A stretch of 64,000 nt of DNA. Source: Bradyrhizobium macuxiense (GTDB lineage: Bacteria; Pseudomonadota; Alphaproteobacteria; Rhizobiales; Xanthobacteraceae). The stretch's first letter is position 1, and every line of letters starts with the position of its first letter. Both the position numbers and the translations under genes were made by a program. The stretch lies in NCBI RefSeq assembly GCF_007993935.1, contig NZ_VITY01000002.1, forward strand, positions 744,001 through 808,000, in the 5' to 3' direction. The notes beneath the pieces are model-generated. The model was not told where the DNA came from and ran no database searches. It saw only the letters and a list, made by a program, of their open reading frames with translations. Positions 28,034 through 36,512 of this stretch are shown in pieces.

Positions 28034-28891
28034 ATGGCGCGCAGGTTTTCCGCTCCCTACCAGCAGGAGCCCGTGTCCGGTCTCGCCACCTGGTCGCGCA
28101 ACCTCGCCATCTTTTCCGTCGTCGCGGTGGTGGTCTCGATCCTCATCGTCCGGTTCGGGTTCCTGGAGGTCAAACCGGCGCTCGCGACCTTCTTCGGCGC
28201 GCTGGGTCTCGCCGGCCTGTCGATCCTGCTCGGGCTGGCCGCCTTCGCCGCGATCTGGCAGAACGGCACCCGCGGCATGGGCCGGATCCTGCTCGCGTTC
28301 CTGATCGACGCCGCGATCCTCGCCTACCCGGCCTACCTCACCTATCAGTACCGCAAGCTGCCGCGGATCTACGACGTCACCACCGACGCGATCGACCCGC
28401 CGAAATTCGAGGCGCTGGCGCGGCTGCGCACCGGCGAGGGCACCAATCCGGCCGCCTATGCCGGCCTCTATTCGGCCGAGAAGCAGCGCGCGGCCTATCC
28501 CGACATCGAAACCGTCGAACTGGAAGCCCCGGTCGACCGTGCCTATGAGATGACGCTGCGGCTGGTGAACCGGCGCAAATGGCTGGTCATCGACGCACGC
28601 GCGCCGCAGCCGCCGCGCCGCATCGGCCGCATCGAGGCGGTGGCGCGCACGCCGATCATGGGATTCCGCGAGGACGTCTCGATCCGGGTTACGCCCGATG
28701 ACGAGGATTCGCGCGTCGATATCCGCTCGGCCTCGCGCTATTTCGACACCGATCTCGGTAGCAACGCCGCACGGGTCAAGAAGCTGATCGAGGACCTCAA
28801 CACGGCGGCCGAAAACGAAAATTCCAAGCCGGCGAAGAAGGCGGCCCCGGTCGCGCCGAAGGCGCCGCCGGCGAAGACGGTGAAGAAGTAA
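28034..28891 (+). CDS. DUF1499 membrane protein
   Basis: Protein of 285 residues. Three hydrophobic segments occupy about 24-40, 50-72 and 83-103. The DUF1499 domain follows (ITDAIDPPKF-like DVTTDAIDPPKFEAL, then SVRIRVTPDDEDSRVDIRSASRYFDTDLGSNAARVKKL in shortened form). The tail is Lys/Ala/Pro-rich. The function of DUF1499 is not known to me. A family C repeat lies immediately after the stop. Confidence 0.85.
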   Translation: MARRFSAPYQQEPVSGLATWSRNLAIFSVVAVVVSILIVRFGFLEVKPALATFFGALGLAGLSILLGLAAFAAIWQNGTRGMGRILLAFLIDAAILAYPAYLTYQYRKLPRIYDVTTDAIDPPKFEALARLRTGEGTNPAAYAGLYSAEKQRAAYPDIETVELEAPVDRAYEMTLRLVNRRKWLVIDARAPQPPRRIGRIEAVARTPIMGFREDVSIRVTPDDEDSRVDIRSASRYFDTDLGSNAARVKKLIEDLNTAAENENSKPAKKAAPVAPKAPPAKTVKK

Positions 28892-28900
28892 CGCGCTAGC

Positions 28901-28980
28901 GTCATTCCGGGGCGTGCGCAGCACGAACCCGGAATCTCGAGATTACGGGTCTGGTGCTTACGCACCATCCCGGAATGACG
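28901..28980. repeat. Palindromic intergenic repeat, family C, copy 1
   Basis: Arms GTCATTCCGGGGCGTGCGC and GCACCATCCCGGAATGAC are inverted, with an inner GAACCCGGAATCTCGAGATT segment. A shorter copy is at 31344-31384. It lies between the convergent DUF1499 and MBL genes. Confidence 0.85.
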
Positions 28981-29000
28981 TGCGGATAGGCCTCGTCCCC

Positions 29001-29918
29001 TTACACCATCCGGTACGTGCCGCCGATCACCGGATCGCCATCCGTCGCCACGACGCCGCGCGCGACCAGATCCTCCAGATGCGCCAGCACGGAATAACCG
29101 GCGGCGTTGGCGAGGCGCGGATCGAGCCCGATATAGATCGCCCGCACCATGGTCGGGATGTCGGCCTCCCCCTTGCCGAGGCGATGCAGGATCGACGCCT
29201 CGCGCGCCCGGCGATGCCGCGCCAGGAAGCGGACGAAGCGCGGGCCTTCCGGAATCTCCGGGCCATGGCCGGAGAAATAGAGCTGCTCGGGGCGCTGCTC
29301 CAGCCGTTCCAGCGAGGCCATGTAGTCGATCATCGAACCGTCGGGCGGCGCCACGATCGAGGTCGACCAGCCCATCACATGGTCGCCGACGAAATTGATG
29401 CTGCGTTCGGCCCACGCGAACGCCAGGTGATTGGCGGTGTGGCCGGGGGTCGCGACCGCCTCGAGCGCAAAGCCTGCGCCCTCGATGACGTCGCCGTGCT
29501 TGACCTCGATGTCGGGCCGGAAATCGCGGTCGGCGCCGGATTCCGGATTGTGCTTCTCGCTCTCGAAGCGCGGCCGCGAGGCGCGGTGCGGCCCCTCGGC
29601 ATAAACAGGCGCGCCGGTCGCAGCCTTGATCCGGGGCGTGTTCGGCGAATGGTCGCGATGGGTATGGGTGACCAGGATATGGGTCACGGTCTCGCCCTTG
29701 ACCGCATCGAGCAGCGCTTTCGCATGCGCCTCGTCGTCGGGACCGGGATCGATGATCGCGACCTTGCCCTCGCCCACGATGTAGCTGACCGTGCCAGTGA
29801 AAGTGAACGGGCTCGGATTGTTGCAGAGGACGCGGCGCACGCCGGGGCGGACCTGTTCGACCACGCCGGGCTGCAGCGGAAAGTCGCGGTTGAACGGGAT
29901 GTCGTCGTTGTCGGCCAT
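29001..29918 (-). CDS. MBL-fold metallo-hydrolase
   Basis: Protein of 305 residues with the metallo-beta-lactamase fold. The dinuclear metal motif HTHRDH is at 85-90 and further ligands lie in ATPGHTANHLAF, VGDHVMGWS and the SGHGPEIPEG region. The C-terminal helical part (about 225-300, MVRAIYIGLDPRLANAAGYSVLAHLEDL) is like the winged-helix tail of LACTB2/glyoxalase-type hydrolases. Substrate unknown, possibly a thioester, lactone or RNA. Single gene flanked by family C and B repeats. Confidence 0.9.
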   Translation of the reverse strand: MADNDDIPFNRDFPLQPGVVEQVRPGVRRVLCNNPSPFTFTGTVSYIVGEGKVAIIDPGPDDEAHAKALLDAVKGETVTHILVTHTHRDHSPNTPRIKAATGAPVYAEGPHRASRPRFESEKHNPESGADRDFRPDIEVKHGDVIEGAGFALEAVATPGHTANHLAFAWAERSINFVGDHVMGWSTSIVAPPDGSMIDYMASLERLEQRPEQLYFSGHGPEIPEGPRFVRFLARHRRAREASILHRLGKGEADIPTMVRAIYIGLDPRLANAAGYSVLAHLEDLVARGVVATDGDPVIGGTYRMV

Positions 29919-29940
29919 GGGAACGCCCCTATTGGCTCTC

Positions 29941-30026
29941 GTAGGATGGGTAGAGCGAAGCGAAACCCATCACGCAACCGCGCGCTGGGCGGCAAGATGG
30001 GTTTCGCTGCGCTCTACCCATCCTAC
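29941..30026. repeat. Palindromic intergenic repeat, family B, copy 2
   Basis: GTAGGATGGGTAGAGCGAAGCG ... in its first 20 nt, then CGAAACCCATCA, and the inverted half GATGGGTTTCG ... CGCTCTACCCATCCTAC. Close match to the copy at 10821-10903. It lies between the MBL and glutaryl-CoA dehydrogenase genes, both on the minus strand. Confidence 0.9.
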
Positions 30027-30044
30027 GCTGTGTGCGGCGCGTCC

Positions 30045-31259
30045 TTACGAGAACGCCTGGATGCCGGTGATGGCGCGGCCGAGGATCAGCGCGTGGACGT
30101 CGTGCGTGCCCTCATAGGTGTTCACCGTCTCGAGGTTCGCGGCGTGGCGCATCACGTGGTACTCGATCTGGATGCCGTTGCCGCCGTGCATGTCGCGCGC
30201 CATGCGGGCGATGTCGAGCGACTTGCCGCAATTGTTGCGCTTGACGATCGAGATCATCTCCGGCGCCATCTTGCCCTCGTCCATCAGGCGGCCGACGCGC
30301 AGGCTCGCCTGCAGGCCAAGCGCGATTTCGGTCTCCATGTCGGCGAGCTTCTTCTGCACCAGCTGGGTGGCGGCGAGCGGCCGGTTGAACTGCTTGCGGT
30401 CGAGCGTGTACTGACGCGCGCGGTGCATGCAGTCCTCGGCGGCGCCGAGCGCGCCCCAGGAGATGCCGTAGCGGGCGCGGTTGAGGCAGCCGAACGGGCC
30501 CTTGAGGCCGGAGACGTTGGGCAGCAGCGCGCTTTCCGGCACCACCACATTGTCGAGCACGATCTCGCCGGTGATCGAGGCGCGCAAGCTGAGCTTGCCG
30601 CCGACCTTCGGCGCCGACAGGCCCTTCATGCCCTTCTCGAGGATGAAGCCGCGGATCTGGTTGTCATGCGCAGCGGACTTCGCCCACACCACGAACACGT
30701 CGGCGATCGGCGCGTTCGAGATCCACATCTTGGCGCCGTTGAGCTTGTAGCCGTCGGCCACCTTCTCGGCGCGGGTCTTCATGCCGCCGGGATCGGAACC
30801 GGCGTCCGGCTCGGTCAGGCCGAAGCAGCCGACCCATTCTCCGGTCGCGAGCTTGGGCAGATACTTCTTGCGCTGGTCTTCGTCGCCATAGGCGTAGATC
30901 GGATACATCACCAGCGACGACTGCACCGAGTTCATCGAGCGATAGCCGCTGTCGACGCGCTCGATCTCGCGGGCGACGAGACCATAAGCCACGTAGCTCG
31001 CATTGGCGCAGCCATATTCCTCGGGCAGCGTCACGCCGATCAGGCCGAGCTCGCCCATTTCGTTGAAGATCTCGCGATCGGTCTTCTCTTCCAGATAGGC
31101 CTTGGTGACCCGCGGCAGCAGCTTGTCCTGCGCATAGGCCCGCGCAGTGTCGCGGATCAGGCGTTCGTCTTCGGTGAGCTGGTCATCGAGCAGGAAGGGA
31201 TCATCCCACTGGAAGCTGGCGGCAGCCGGCTTGTCCTTGGCCTGGGGGCGCACGCTCAT
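30045..31259 (-). CDS. gcdH: Glutaryl-CoA dehydrogenase
   Basis: Acyl-CoA dehydrogenase of 404 residues that oxidises and decarboxylates glutaryl-CoA to crotonyl-CoA in lysine, tryptophan and dicarboxylate breakdown. Diagnostic features are [17 protein letters not shown] (FAD region), [36 protein letters not shown] and the catalytic Glu383 in [19 protein letters not shown], nearly identical to the mitochondrial enzyme. The FAD enzyme hands electrons to ETF. No neighbouring gene is obviously in the same pathway. The upstream gap holds a short family C repeat. Confidence 0.95.
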   Translation of the reverse strand: MSVRPQAKDKPAAASFQWDDPFLLDDQLTEDERLIRDTARAYAQDKLLPRVTKAYLEEKTDREIFNEMGELGLIGVTLPEEYGCANASYVAYGLVAREIERVDSGYRSMNSVQSSLVMYPIYAYGDEDQRKKYLPKLATGEWVGCFGLTEPDAGSDPGGMKTRAEKVADGYKLNGAKMWISNAPIADVFVVWAKSAAHDNQIRGFILEKGMKGLSAPKVGGKLSLRASITGEIVLDNVVVPESALLPNVSGLKGPFGCLNRARYGISWGALGAAEDCMHRARQYTLDRKQFNRPLAATQLVQKKLADMETEIALGLQASLRVGRLMDEGKMAPEMISIVKRNNCGKSLDIARMARDMHGGNGIQIEYHVMRHAANLETVNTYEGTHDVHALILGRAITGIQAFS

Positions 31260-31343
31260 GAAACATCCTTTCGCATCGTCACTCGGAAATTGGCGGATAA
31301 ATTAAAGCGCTATGCTGCGAAGCGCAATTGAATTGGGATCATT

Positions 31344-31384
31344 GTCATTCCGGGGCGATGCGCAGCATCGAGCCCGGAATGACG
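31344..31384. repeat. Palindromic intergenic repeat, family C, short copy
   Basis: GTCATTCCGGGGCGATGCGC followed by AGCATCGAGCCCGGAATGAC: a compact hairpin of the same outer arms as 28901-28980. It lies between ribB's stop and the gcdH start region and may end ribB transcription. Confidence 0.85.
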
Positions 31385-31387
31385 GTA

Positions 31388-32464
31388 CTAACCGTCGAAC
31401 TTCTCGTTCGACACGATCTCGATGCCGAAACCGGACAACCCCTTGTAGTCGTGCACCGACGACGTCAGGTGCCGGATCGAGGTGATGCCGAGATCGCGCA
31501 GTATCTGGGCGCCGACGCCGACTTCGCGCCATTGCTTGTTGCGATCGGCCTCCGCCGACTTCTGCTCGCTCACCGGCTGGACCGGAACGCCGGCAGCACC
31601 GTCGCGCAGATATACCAGCACGCCGCGACCGGCATCCTTGAAGTGCCGCAGCACGGCTTCCATCCGCGCCGACCCGGTGAACAGGTCCTTCACGATGTTG
31701 GGCTTGTGCAGCCGGGTCAGCACGTCCCGGCCATCGCCGATGCCGTTATAGACGAAGGCGGCGTGCATGATCTCGTCGAACGGCGAGCGATAGGCGTAGC
31801 CCTGCAGCGGACCGATCGGGCTTTCGGTGGTGAAAGTCGCGACCCGCTCGATCAGCTTCTCGCGCGCCTGGCGATAGGCGATCATATCAGCGATCGTGAC
31901 ATGCTTGAGCTTGTGGGCGGCGGCGAATTTCGCGACCTGCTCGCCCTTCATCACGGTTCCATCGTCGTTCATCAGCTCGCTGATGACGCCGACCGGCGGC
32001 AGGCCCGAGAGCCGGCACAGATCGACCGCGGCTTCGGTGTGGCCGGAGCGCAGCAGCACGCCGCCGTCGCGCGCGATCAGCGGGAAGATGTGGCCTGGGC
32101 GCGCAAAATCATTGGAGCCGGCGTTCGGATTGGCGAGCGCGCGGCAGCAGGAGGCGCGTTCCTCGGCCGAGATGCCGGTGCCGCCATCGGGCTTGTAGTC
32201 GATCGAGACGGTGAAGGCCGTGGTGTGGTTGGATTCGTTGTGCGCCACCATCGGGTCGAGCCGCAGCCGGCGGGCGTCCTCGGTGGTGATCGGCGCGCAG
32301 ACGATGCCGGAAGTGTGGCGGATGATGAAGGCCATCTTCTCCGCCGTGCAGAACGACGCCGCGACGATCAAATCGCCCTCGCCTTCCCGATCGTCATCGT
32401 CGGTGACGACGACGAGTTCACCCTTCGCAAAGGCTTGCAGCACTTCCTGGATCGTATCGGCCAT
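31388..32464 (-). CDS. ribB: 3,4-dihydroxy-2-butanone 4-phosphate synthase with inactive-looking GCHII domain (RibBX type)
   Basis: Protein of 358 residues. The N-terminal half is a complete DHBP synthase: DDDREGEGDLIVAA (22-36), RPGHIFPLIARDGGVLLRSGHTEAAVDL and the acidic metal residues. It converts ribulose 5-phosphate to the four-carbon riboflavin precursor plus formate. The C-terminal half has the GTP cyclohydrolase II fold (ATFTTESPIGPLQGYAY, QWREVGVGAQILRDLGI) but lacks the three zinc cysteines and the SECLTGD-type segment, so it should not hydrolyse GTP. This matches the RibBX variant known in Proteobacteria. No FMN riboswitch is visible in the 290-nt leader. Confidence 0.9.
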   Translation of the reverse strand: MADTIQEVLQAFAKGELVVVTDDDDREGEGDLIVAASFCTAEKMAFIIRHTSGIVCAPITTEDARRLRLDPMVAHNESNHTTAFTVSIDYKPDGGTGISAEERASCCRALANPNAGSNDFARPGHIFPLIARDGGVLLRSGHTEAAVDLCRLSGLPPVGVISELMNDDGTVMKGEQVAKFAAAHKLKHVTIADMIAYRQAREKLIERVATFTTESPIGPLQGYAYRSPFDEIMHAAFVYNGIGDGRDVLTRLHKPNIVKDLFTGSARMEAVLRHFKDAGRGVLVYLRDGAAGVPVQPVSEQKSAEADRNKQWREVGVGAQILRDLGITSIRHLTSSVHDYKGLSGFGIEIVSNEKFDG

Positions 32465-32654
32465 TGTCCTGACATCTCGCTTTATGCATGCAGTGGATTA
32501 GCCGGGTTCCGATGTCAGCGCCAGTATCATTATGCAACCCGCCATGCGTCCGGCAGGCATACCAGGACCGGGGACGGCCCCGTTTTCTGTTTGATTTCTT
32601 GTTTGAACTTGAACCCGCCGGACAACCGATGCCCGCTTTTCCGGGTCATGCTCA

Positions 32655-32698
32655 GTAGCCCGTAGCCCGTATGGAGCGAAGCGCAATCCGGGCTACGC
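32655..32698. repeat. Short inverted-repeat element (family G)
   Basis: TAGCCCGTAGCCCGTATGGAG on the left and GCGCAATCCGGGCTACG on the right form a GTAGCCCG/CGGGCTAC hairpin with an AGCGAAGCG centre. Single copy in the window, in the spacer between the antiporter gene's stop and the ribB start. Confidence 0.7.
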
Positions 32699-32755
32699 AA
32701 TCGCGCAAGCGAAGGCGCGCCTGACGGCGCAATTGCTCAAGTGGATGTCCCCCTC

Positions 32756-34489
32756 TTAAGGCAGCACCTCGCGCCGGTCGCTGAGCTGGGCGTCCAGCTC
32801 GGCCCGCTTGTCGTCGAGCAGGCCGGCGTCGGCAGCCTCGATCACCGAATAGAGCTCGCCGGCGTCGCTGAGCCGGGTCACCGTTACATAGTCGGCGCCG
32901 GCCGCGTAGAGATCGTCGACGCCGGTCAACAGGTCCGCGGTGGCGACGATCCGCGCGGTCGGATTCAGGGCGCGGACGTGGCGCACCAGCTTCTCATTGT
33001 CGGCGCCGACCAGGAGGAAATCCGGCACGCTCAGGATGATGATCTCGGCCTTGCCGATGCCGGCGTGCACCAGCGTATCGACATTGCTGATGTCGCCATA
33101 GATCACGTGCATGCCGCGGTCGGACAGCGTGCGGAACACCAGCGGGTTGAAGTCGATGACGCTGATCTGCTCGAGCAGCGACTGGTTCTGCCGCTCGATC
33201 TGGCTGACCAGCGCGCTCGCGGCGCGGAAAAAGCCGAGAATGACAATGCGCCGGATCTCGCCGTGTCCACCCTCCTGGCCGGCCTCGCCGCGGCCCTCGC
33301 CGACGTGGTCGAGATCGCGCAGCCCGATGCGCTTCAAGGGACTAATCAGGCCACGCACGATCTGGTCGCTGCGGCCCATCGCGAAGGTCGAGAGCACCGC
33401 CAGCACCACGAAGGCGAACGAGGCCGCGCTCGCGGTCTCGGTCCCGATATGGTTGGCGGCGACGCCAGTCTGGATCACCACCAGCGAGAACTCGGAGATC
33501 TGCGCCAGATTGATCGCCGGCAGCAGGCTGGCGCGCAGGCCCTGCTTCATCAGATAAAGCGGCGTGAACGTCGTGATCAGGCGGCTCGCCACCGTGAACG
33601 CCGCGATCACGAGCGCAAGCCCGATCACCGAGAGCCCCGGGATCGGGATCGTCATGCCGAGCGCGACGAAGAACAGCGTGATGAAGAAATCGCGGAGCGT
33701 CGTGACCTTGGCGGTGACGTCGAGCGCATAGGGAAAGGTCGAGATCGACACGCCGGCGACCAGCGAGCCCATCTCGCGCGACAGATGCAGCCGTTCGGCG
33801 ATCTCGCCGATCAGGAAGCACCAGGCGAGCGCGCCGAGCAGCACGAGCTCGGGCCGCCGCGCGATCTGGTGGAACAACCGCGGCAGCACGTAGCGGCTCA
33901 GCACCAGGGCGGTCGCGACCAGCACCGCGACGCGGGCGATCGACAGCAGCACGACGCTGATCTGCAGATTGTCGAGACTCGGCTGCACCGCCAGGAACAG
34001 GATCGCGAAGATGTCCTGCAGCACCAGCACGCCGAGCGTGATGCGGCCCGGCAGCGTGTCGAGCTCGCGCTTCTCGTACAGCACCTTGACGATGATGACG
34101 GTCGAGGACAGCGCGCAGGCGACGCAGAGATAAATCGCATCGAATTTGCCGCCGCCGATCGCAAGGCCGATTCCGGCAAAGAACGCGACGCCGATCAGGC
34201 AGCCGCCGATCAGTTCGCCGGCGCCGGCGAACAGGATGACCTTGCCGGCGCGGATGATCTTCTTGAGGTCGATTTCCAGCCCGATCATGAACAGCATGAA
34301 GATCAGGCCGAGCTCGGAGATGACGCTGATCGACTCCTGGGATTTGACCCAGCCCATGCCGAATGGACCAATGAAAAAGCCGGCGATAAGGTAGGCCAGT
34401 ATCAGCGGTTGCCGGGAGAAATGGGCGAGCAGCCCAATCCCCCAGGCAAACAGGATACAGAGCGTGATATCGGGAATCAGTTCATGCAT
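32756..34489 (-). CDS. CPA2-type cation:proton antiporter with TrkA-N-like domain
   Basis: Protein of 577 residues. The first 390 residues are a Na+/H+ exchanger domain with about 12 membrane segments (GLIFMLFMIGLEIDLKKI, TLGVLVLQDIFAILFLA, NLAQISEFSLVV), as in KefB/KefC and RosB-type antiporters. Residues from about 425 form a TrkA-N-like cytoplasmic domain with YGDISNVDTLVHAGIGKAEIIIL. Its dinucleotide loop is altered: GFFRAA instead of GxGxxG. K+/H+ exchange is likely but not proven. Single gene; the divergent DUF3124 gene begins 41 nt away. Confidence 0.9.
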   Translation of the reverse strand: MHELIPDITLCILFAWGIGLLAHFSRQPLILAYLIAGFFIGPFGMGWVKSQESISVISELGLIFMLFMIGLEIDLKKIIRAGKVILFAGAGELIGGCLIGVAFFAGIGLAIGGGKFDAIYLCVACALSSTVIIVKVLYEKRELDTLPGRITLGVLVLQDIFAILFLAVQPSLDNLQISVVLLSIARVAVLVATALVLSRYVLPRLFHQIARRPELVLLGALAWCFLIGEIAERLHLSREMGSLVAGVSISTFPYALDVTAKVTTLRDFFITLFFVALGMTIPIPGLSVIGLALVIAAFTVASRLITTFTPLYLMKQGLRASLLPAINLAQISEFSLVVIQTGVAANHIGTETASAASFAFVVLAVLSTFAMGRSDQIVRGLISPLKRIGLRDLDHVGEGRGEAGQEGGHGEIRRIVILGFFRAASALVSQIERQNQSLLEQISVIDFNPLVFRTLSDRGMHVIYGDISNVDTLVHAGIGKAEIIILSVPDFLLVGADNEKLVRHVRALNPTARIVATADLLTGVDDLYAAGADYVTVTRLSDAGELYSVIEAADAGLLDDKRAELDAQLSDRREVLP

Positions 34490-34530
34490 GCGTCAAAGAC
34501 TTCCTGTTGCCGCAACCTAGAGGGCCGGGC

Positions 34531-35091
34531 GTGAGGATCAACCGAGCAATGTGTCACATCCGCGCAGGCGGCGTTTTTCTTGCAGTTCTGCTCTGCCTGC
34601 TCACCGGGAGAGTGACCGAGGCGCTAGCACAATCCCCGGCAAGTATTGAACAAAATTTCGCGAACTCGCTGACCGCGGTGCCATCGGAAGGTCTCACCGC
34701 AACAGGTGCATTCTACGTGCCGGTGTATTCCAGCGTGTCGATGAGCCAGGGCAAGCTCAGGGCCGATTTCTCGGTGACGCTCAGCGTGCACAATGCCTCC
34801 GAAACGAGGCCGCTGGTGCTGAAGCGGATCGCCTATTTCGACACATCAGGCAAGATGGTGGAGAGCTACCTCAAATCGCCGATCGCGCTAAAACCGTTTG
34901 CGACCATCGAGGTCGCGATCGCCACGACCGATACCCGCGGCGGCACCGGCGCGAATTTCGTGGTCGATTGGGCGGCCGCAGGCGAAATCGCGGAGCCGGC
35001 GGTCGAGGCCTTGATGGTCGGCAGCGTCGGCGCCGGGCACTATGCCTTCATCAGCCAAGGCCGCCCAATCAGGCTGACCGGCAAGAACTGA
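34531..35091 (+). CDS. DUF3124 exported protein
   Basis: Protein of 186 residues. The GTG chosen has AGAGGG 6 nt upstream and gives a signal peptide with basic n-region (MRINRAMCHIRAGG, then VFLAVLLCLLTG, cleavage near EALA). The mature part matches DUF3124: FYVPVYSSVSMSQGK, FSVTLSVHNASETRPLVLKRI, YFDTSGKMVESYL, DTRGGTGANFVVDW. Its function is unknown; it is periplasmic. An internal ATG at 34549 is the alternative start. A strong hairpin follows the stop. Confidence 0.85.
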   Translation: MRINRAMCHIRAGGVFLAVLLCLLTGRVTEALAQSPASIEQNFANSLTAVPSEGLTATGAFYVPVYSSVSMSQGKLRADFSVTLSVHNASETRPLVLKRIAYFDTSGKMVESYLKSPIALKPFATIEVAIATTDTRGGTGANFVVDWAAAGEIAEPAVEALMVGSVGAGHYAFISQGRPIRLTGKN

Positions 35092-35097
35092 CTTCAT

Positions 35098-35122
35098 AGA
35101 GGGCCGCTTCCGGCGGCCCTCT
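35098..35122 (+). terminator. Stem-loop after the DUF3124 gene
   Basis: Ten-bp stem AGAGGGCCGC-TTCCG-GCGGCCCTCT. It lies 7 nt after the stop and 30 nt before the aminotransferase start. No T-run follows, so it may stabilise the 3' end or attenuate rather than terminate fully. Confidence 0.6.
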
Positions 35123-35151
35123 CAACGACAACAACACGGAGCGAAACGTCC

Positions 35152-36390
35152 ATGTCCACCTCAGCCCAGTTCGACTTTGCACCACTGCTTCCGGCCGGTC
35201 TGCCCGCGCCGGCCGCGCGCTGGACCGGGCTCGCCAAATACAGCTTCGTCGGCGGCAACAACGATCCCGACCAGGTCCCGGTCGACGGGCTGCTGGAAGC
35301 GGTCAACGCCGTGCTGAAGCGCGAGGGCAGGAACCTCGCGACCTACAATCTCGCGCACGGACCGCAGGGCTATCTGCCGTTGCGCCAGTTTCTCACCGAG
35401 AAGCTGAAGCGCGATGCCGGGATCGCCTGCACGCCGGACGAGATCATGATCGTCTCCGGCTCGCTGCAAGCGCTCGACCTGGTCAATCAGACGCTGCTTG
35501 CCAAGGGCGATACCGTGCTGATCGAGCAGGAAACCTATCAGGGCTCGCTGAACCGGCTGACCCGGCTCGGCGTCAATGCGGTCGGCATTCCCCTCGACGG
35601 TGAGGGCATCAGGATCGATGCGCTGGCTGCAGCGCTCGCCGATTACAAGCGACGCGGCATCACGCCAAAATACATCTACACCATCCCGACCGTGCAGAAC
35701 CCGACCGGCTCGATCCTCCCGGAGAGCCGCCGCGCCGAGATGCTGAAGCTGTCCAAGGAATACGGCGTGCCGATCTTCGAGGATGATTGCTATGCCGACC
35801 TGATCTGGAACGGCGAACGGCCGCCCGCGATCTATGCGATGAGCATGCATGGCGGCGTGATCCATATCGGCTCGTTCTCGAAATCGATCGCGCCGGCGCT
35901 GCGGGTCGGCTTCATCGTTGCACCGTGGGCGATCATGTCGCGGATGCTGCCGCTGAAGACCGACGCCGGCTCCGGCGCGCTGGAGCAGATGGTGCTGGCC
36001 GAATATTGCGCGCCGCATTTTGCGACCCACGTGCCGCGGCTGACCAAAGGCCTGCGCGCCAAGCTCGACACGCTGATGGAGGCGCTGAACGAACAGTTCG
36101 GCACCTCTGCCGAGTTCGAGGCGCCGAAGGGCGGCATCTTCCTCTGGGTCAAGCTGCCCGACAATGTCGACACGCTGAAGCTCTACCAGGCGGCGCTCGC
36201 CGCCGGCGTCTCGATCAATCCCGGACCTGAATGGTCGACCAGCAAGGCCCATTCCGGCAGCCGGCTGCGGCTCTGCTTCGCCAGCCCCTCGCACGACCAG
36301 ATCCGCGAAGGCGTCGCCGTGCTCGCGGAAGTGTGCCGCAAGGAGTTCGGCGTGCCCGCGCGCAGCAGCAATGTGGAGAAGAGCGGCTAG
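35152..36390 (+). CDS. PLP-dependent aminotransferase, class I/II
   Basis: Fold-type I aminotransferase of 412 residues. Visible: ATYNLAHGPQGYLPLRQFL at the N-terminal substrate region, YTIPTVQNPTGSILP (Asn183 region), FEDDCYADLIW with the PLP-ring Asp, and GSFSKSIAPALRVGF with Lys244 as Schiff-base lysine. It is close to LysN/2-aminoadipate and MocR-like transaminases but has no DNA-binding domain. Amino donor and acceptor are unknown. Preceded by a normal ribosome site; followed by a family A repeat. Confidence 0.9.
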   Translation: MSTSAQFDFAPLLPAGLPAPAARWTGLAKYSFVGGNNDPDQVPVDGLLEAVNAVLKREGRNLATYNLAHGPQGYLPLRQFLTEKLKRDAGIACTPDEIMIVSGSLQALDLVNQTLLAKGDTVLIEQETYQGSLNRLTRLGVNAVGIPLDGEGIRIDALAAALADYKRRGITPKYIYTIPTVQNPTGSILPESRRAEMLKLSKEYGVPIFEDDCYADLIWNGERPPAIYAMSMHGGVIHIGSFSKSIAPALRVGFIVAPWAIMSRMLPLKTDAGSGALEQMVLAEYCAPHFATHVPRLTKGLRAKLDTLMEALNEQFGTSAEFEAPKGGIFLWVKLPDNVDTLKLYQAALAAGVSINPGPEWSTSKAHSGSRLRLCFASPSHDQIREGVAVLAEVCRKEFGVPARSSNVEKSG

Positions 36391-36409
36391 CGATCACCGC
36401 GCGGCAAGA

Positions 36410-36491
36410 TGGATTGCTTCGCTTCGCTCGCAATGACGGAAGACTGGTCTCTCCACGTCATTGCGAGGAGCGCCAGCGACGAAGCAATCCA
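36410..36491. repeat. Palindromic intergenic repeat, family A, copy 3
   Basis: Here the halves are in the opposite order: TGGATTGCTTCG ... CGCAATGACG first, then CGTCATTGCGAGGAGCG ... GAAGCAATCCATG. It lies between the convergent aminotransferase and amidohydrolase genes. Confidence 0.9.
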
Positions 36492-36512
36492 TGTCTCCGC
36501 TTGCTCAGAGTT

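Noticed and set aside
28914..31331. 805-codon plus-strand frame across the MBL and gcdH genes
   Set aside because: Antisense to two clearly conserved genes and composed of low-information Arg/Ala/Val/Asp codons; a shadow frame.
32465..32755. Possible FMN riboswitch upstream of ribB
   Set aside because: The leader lacks the expected GCCGACGGT and CCGGATG-type conserved blocks when read on the minus strand.
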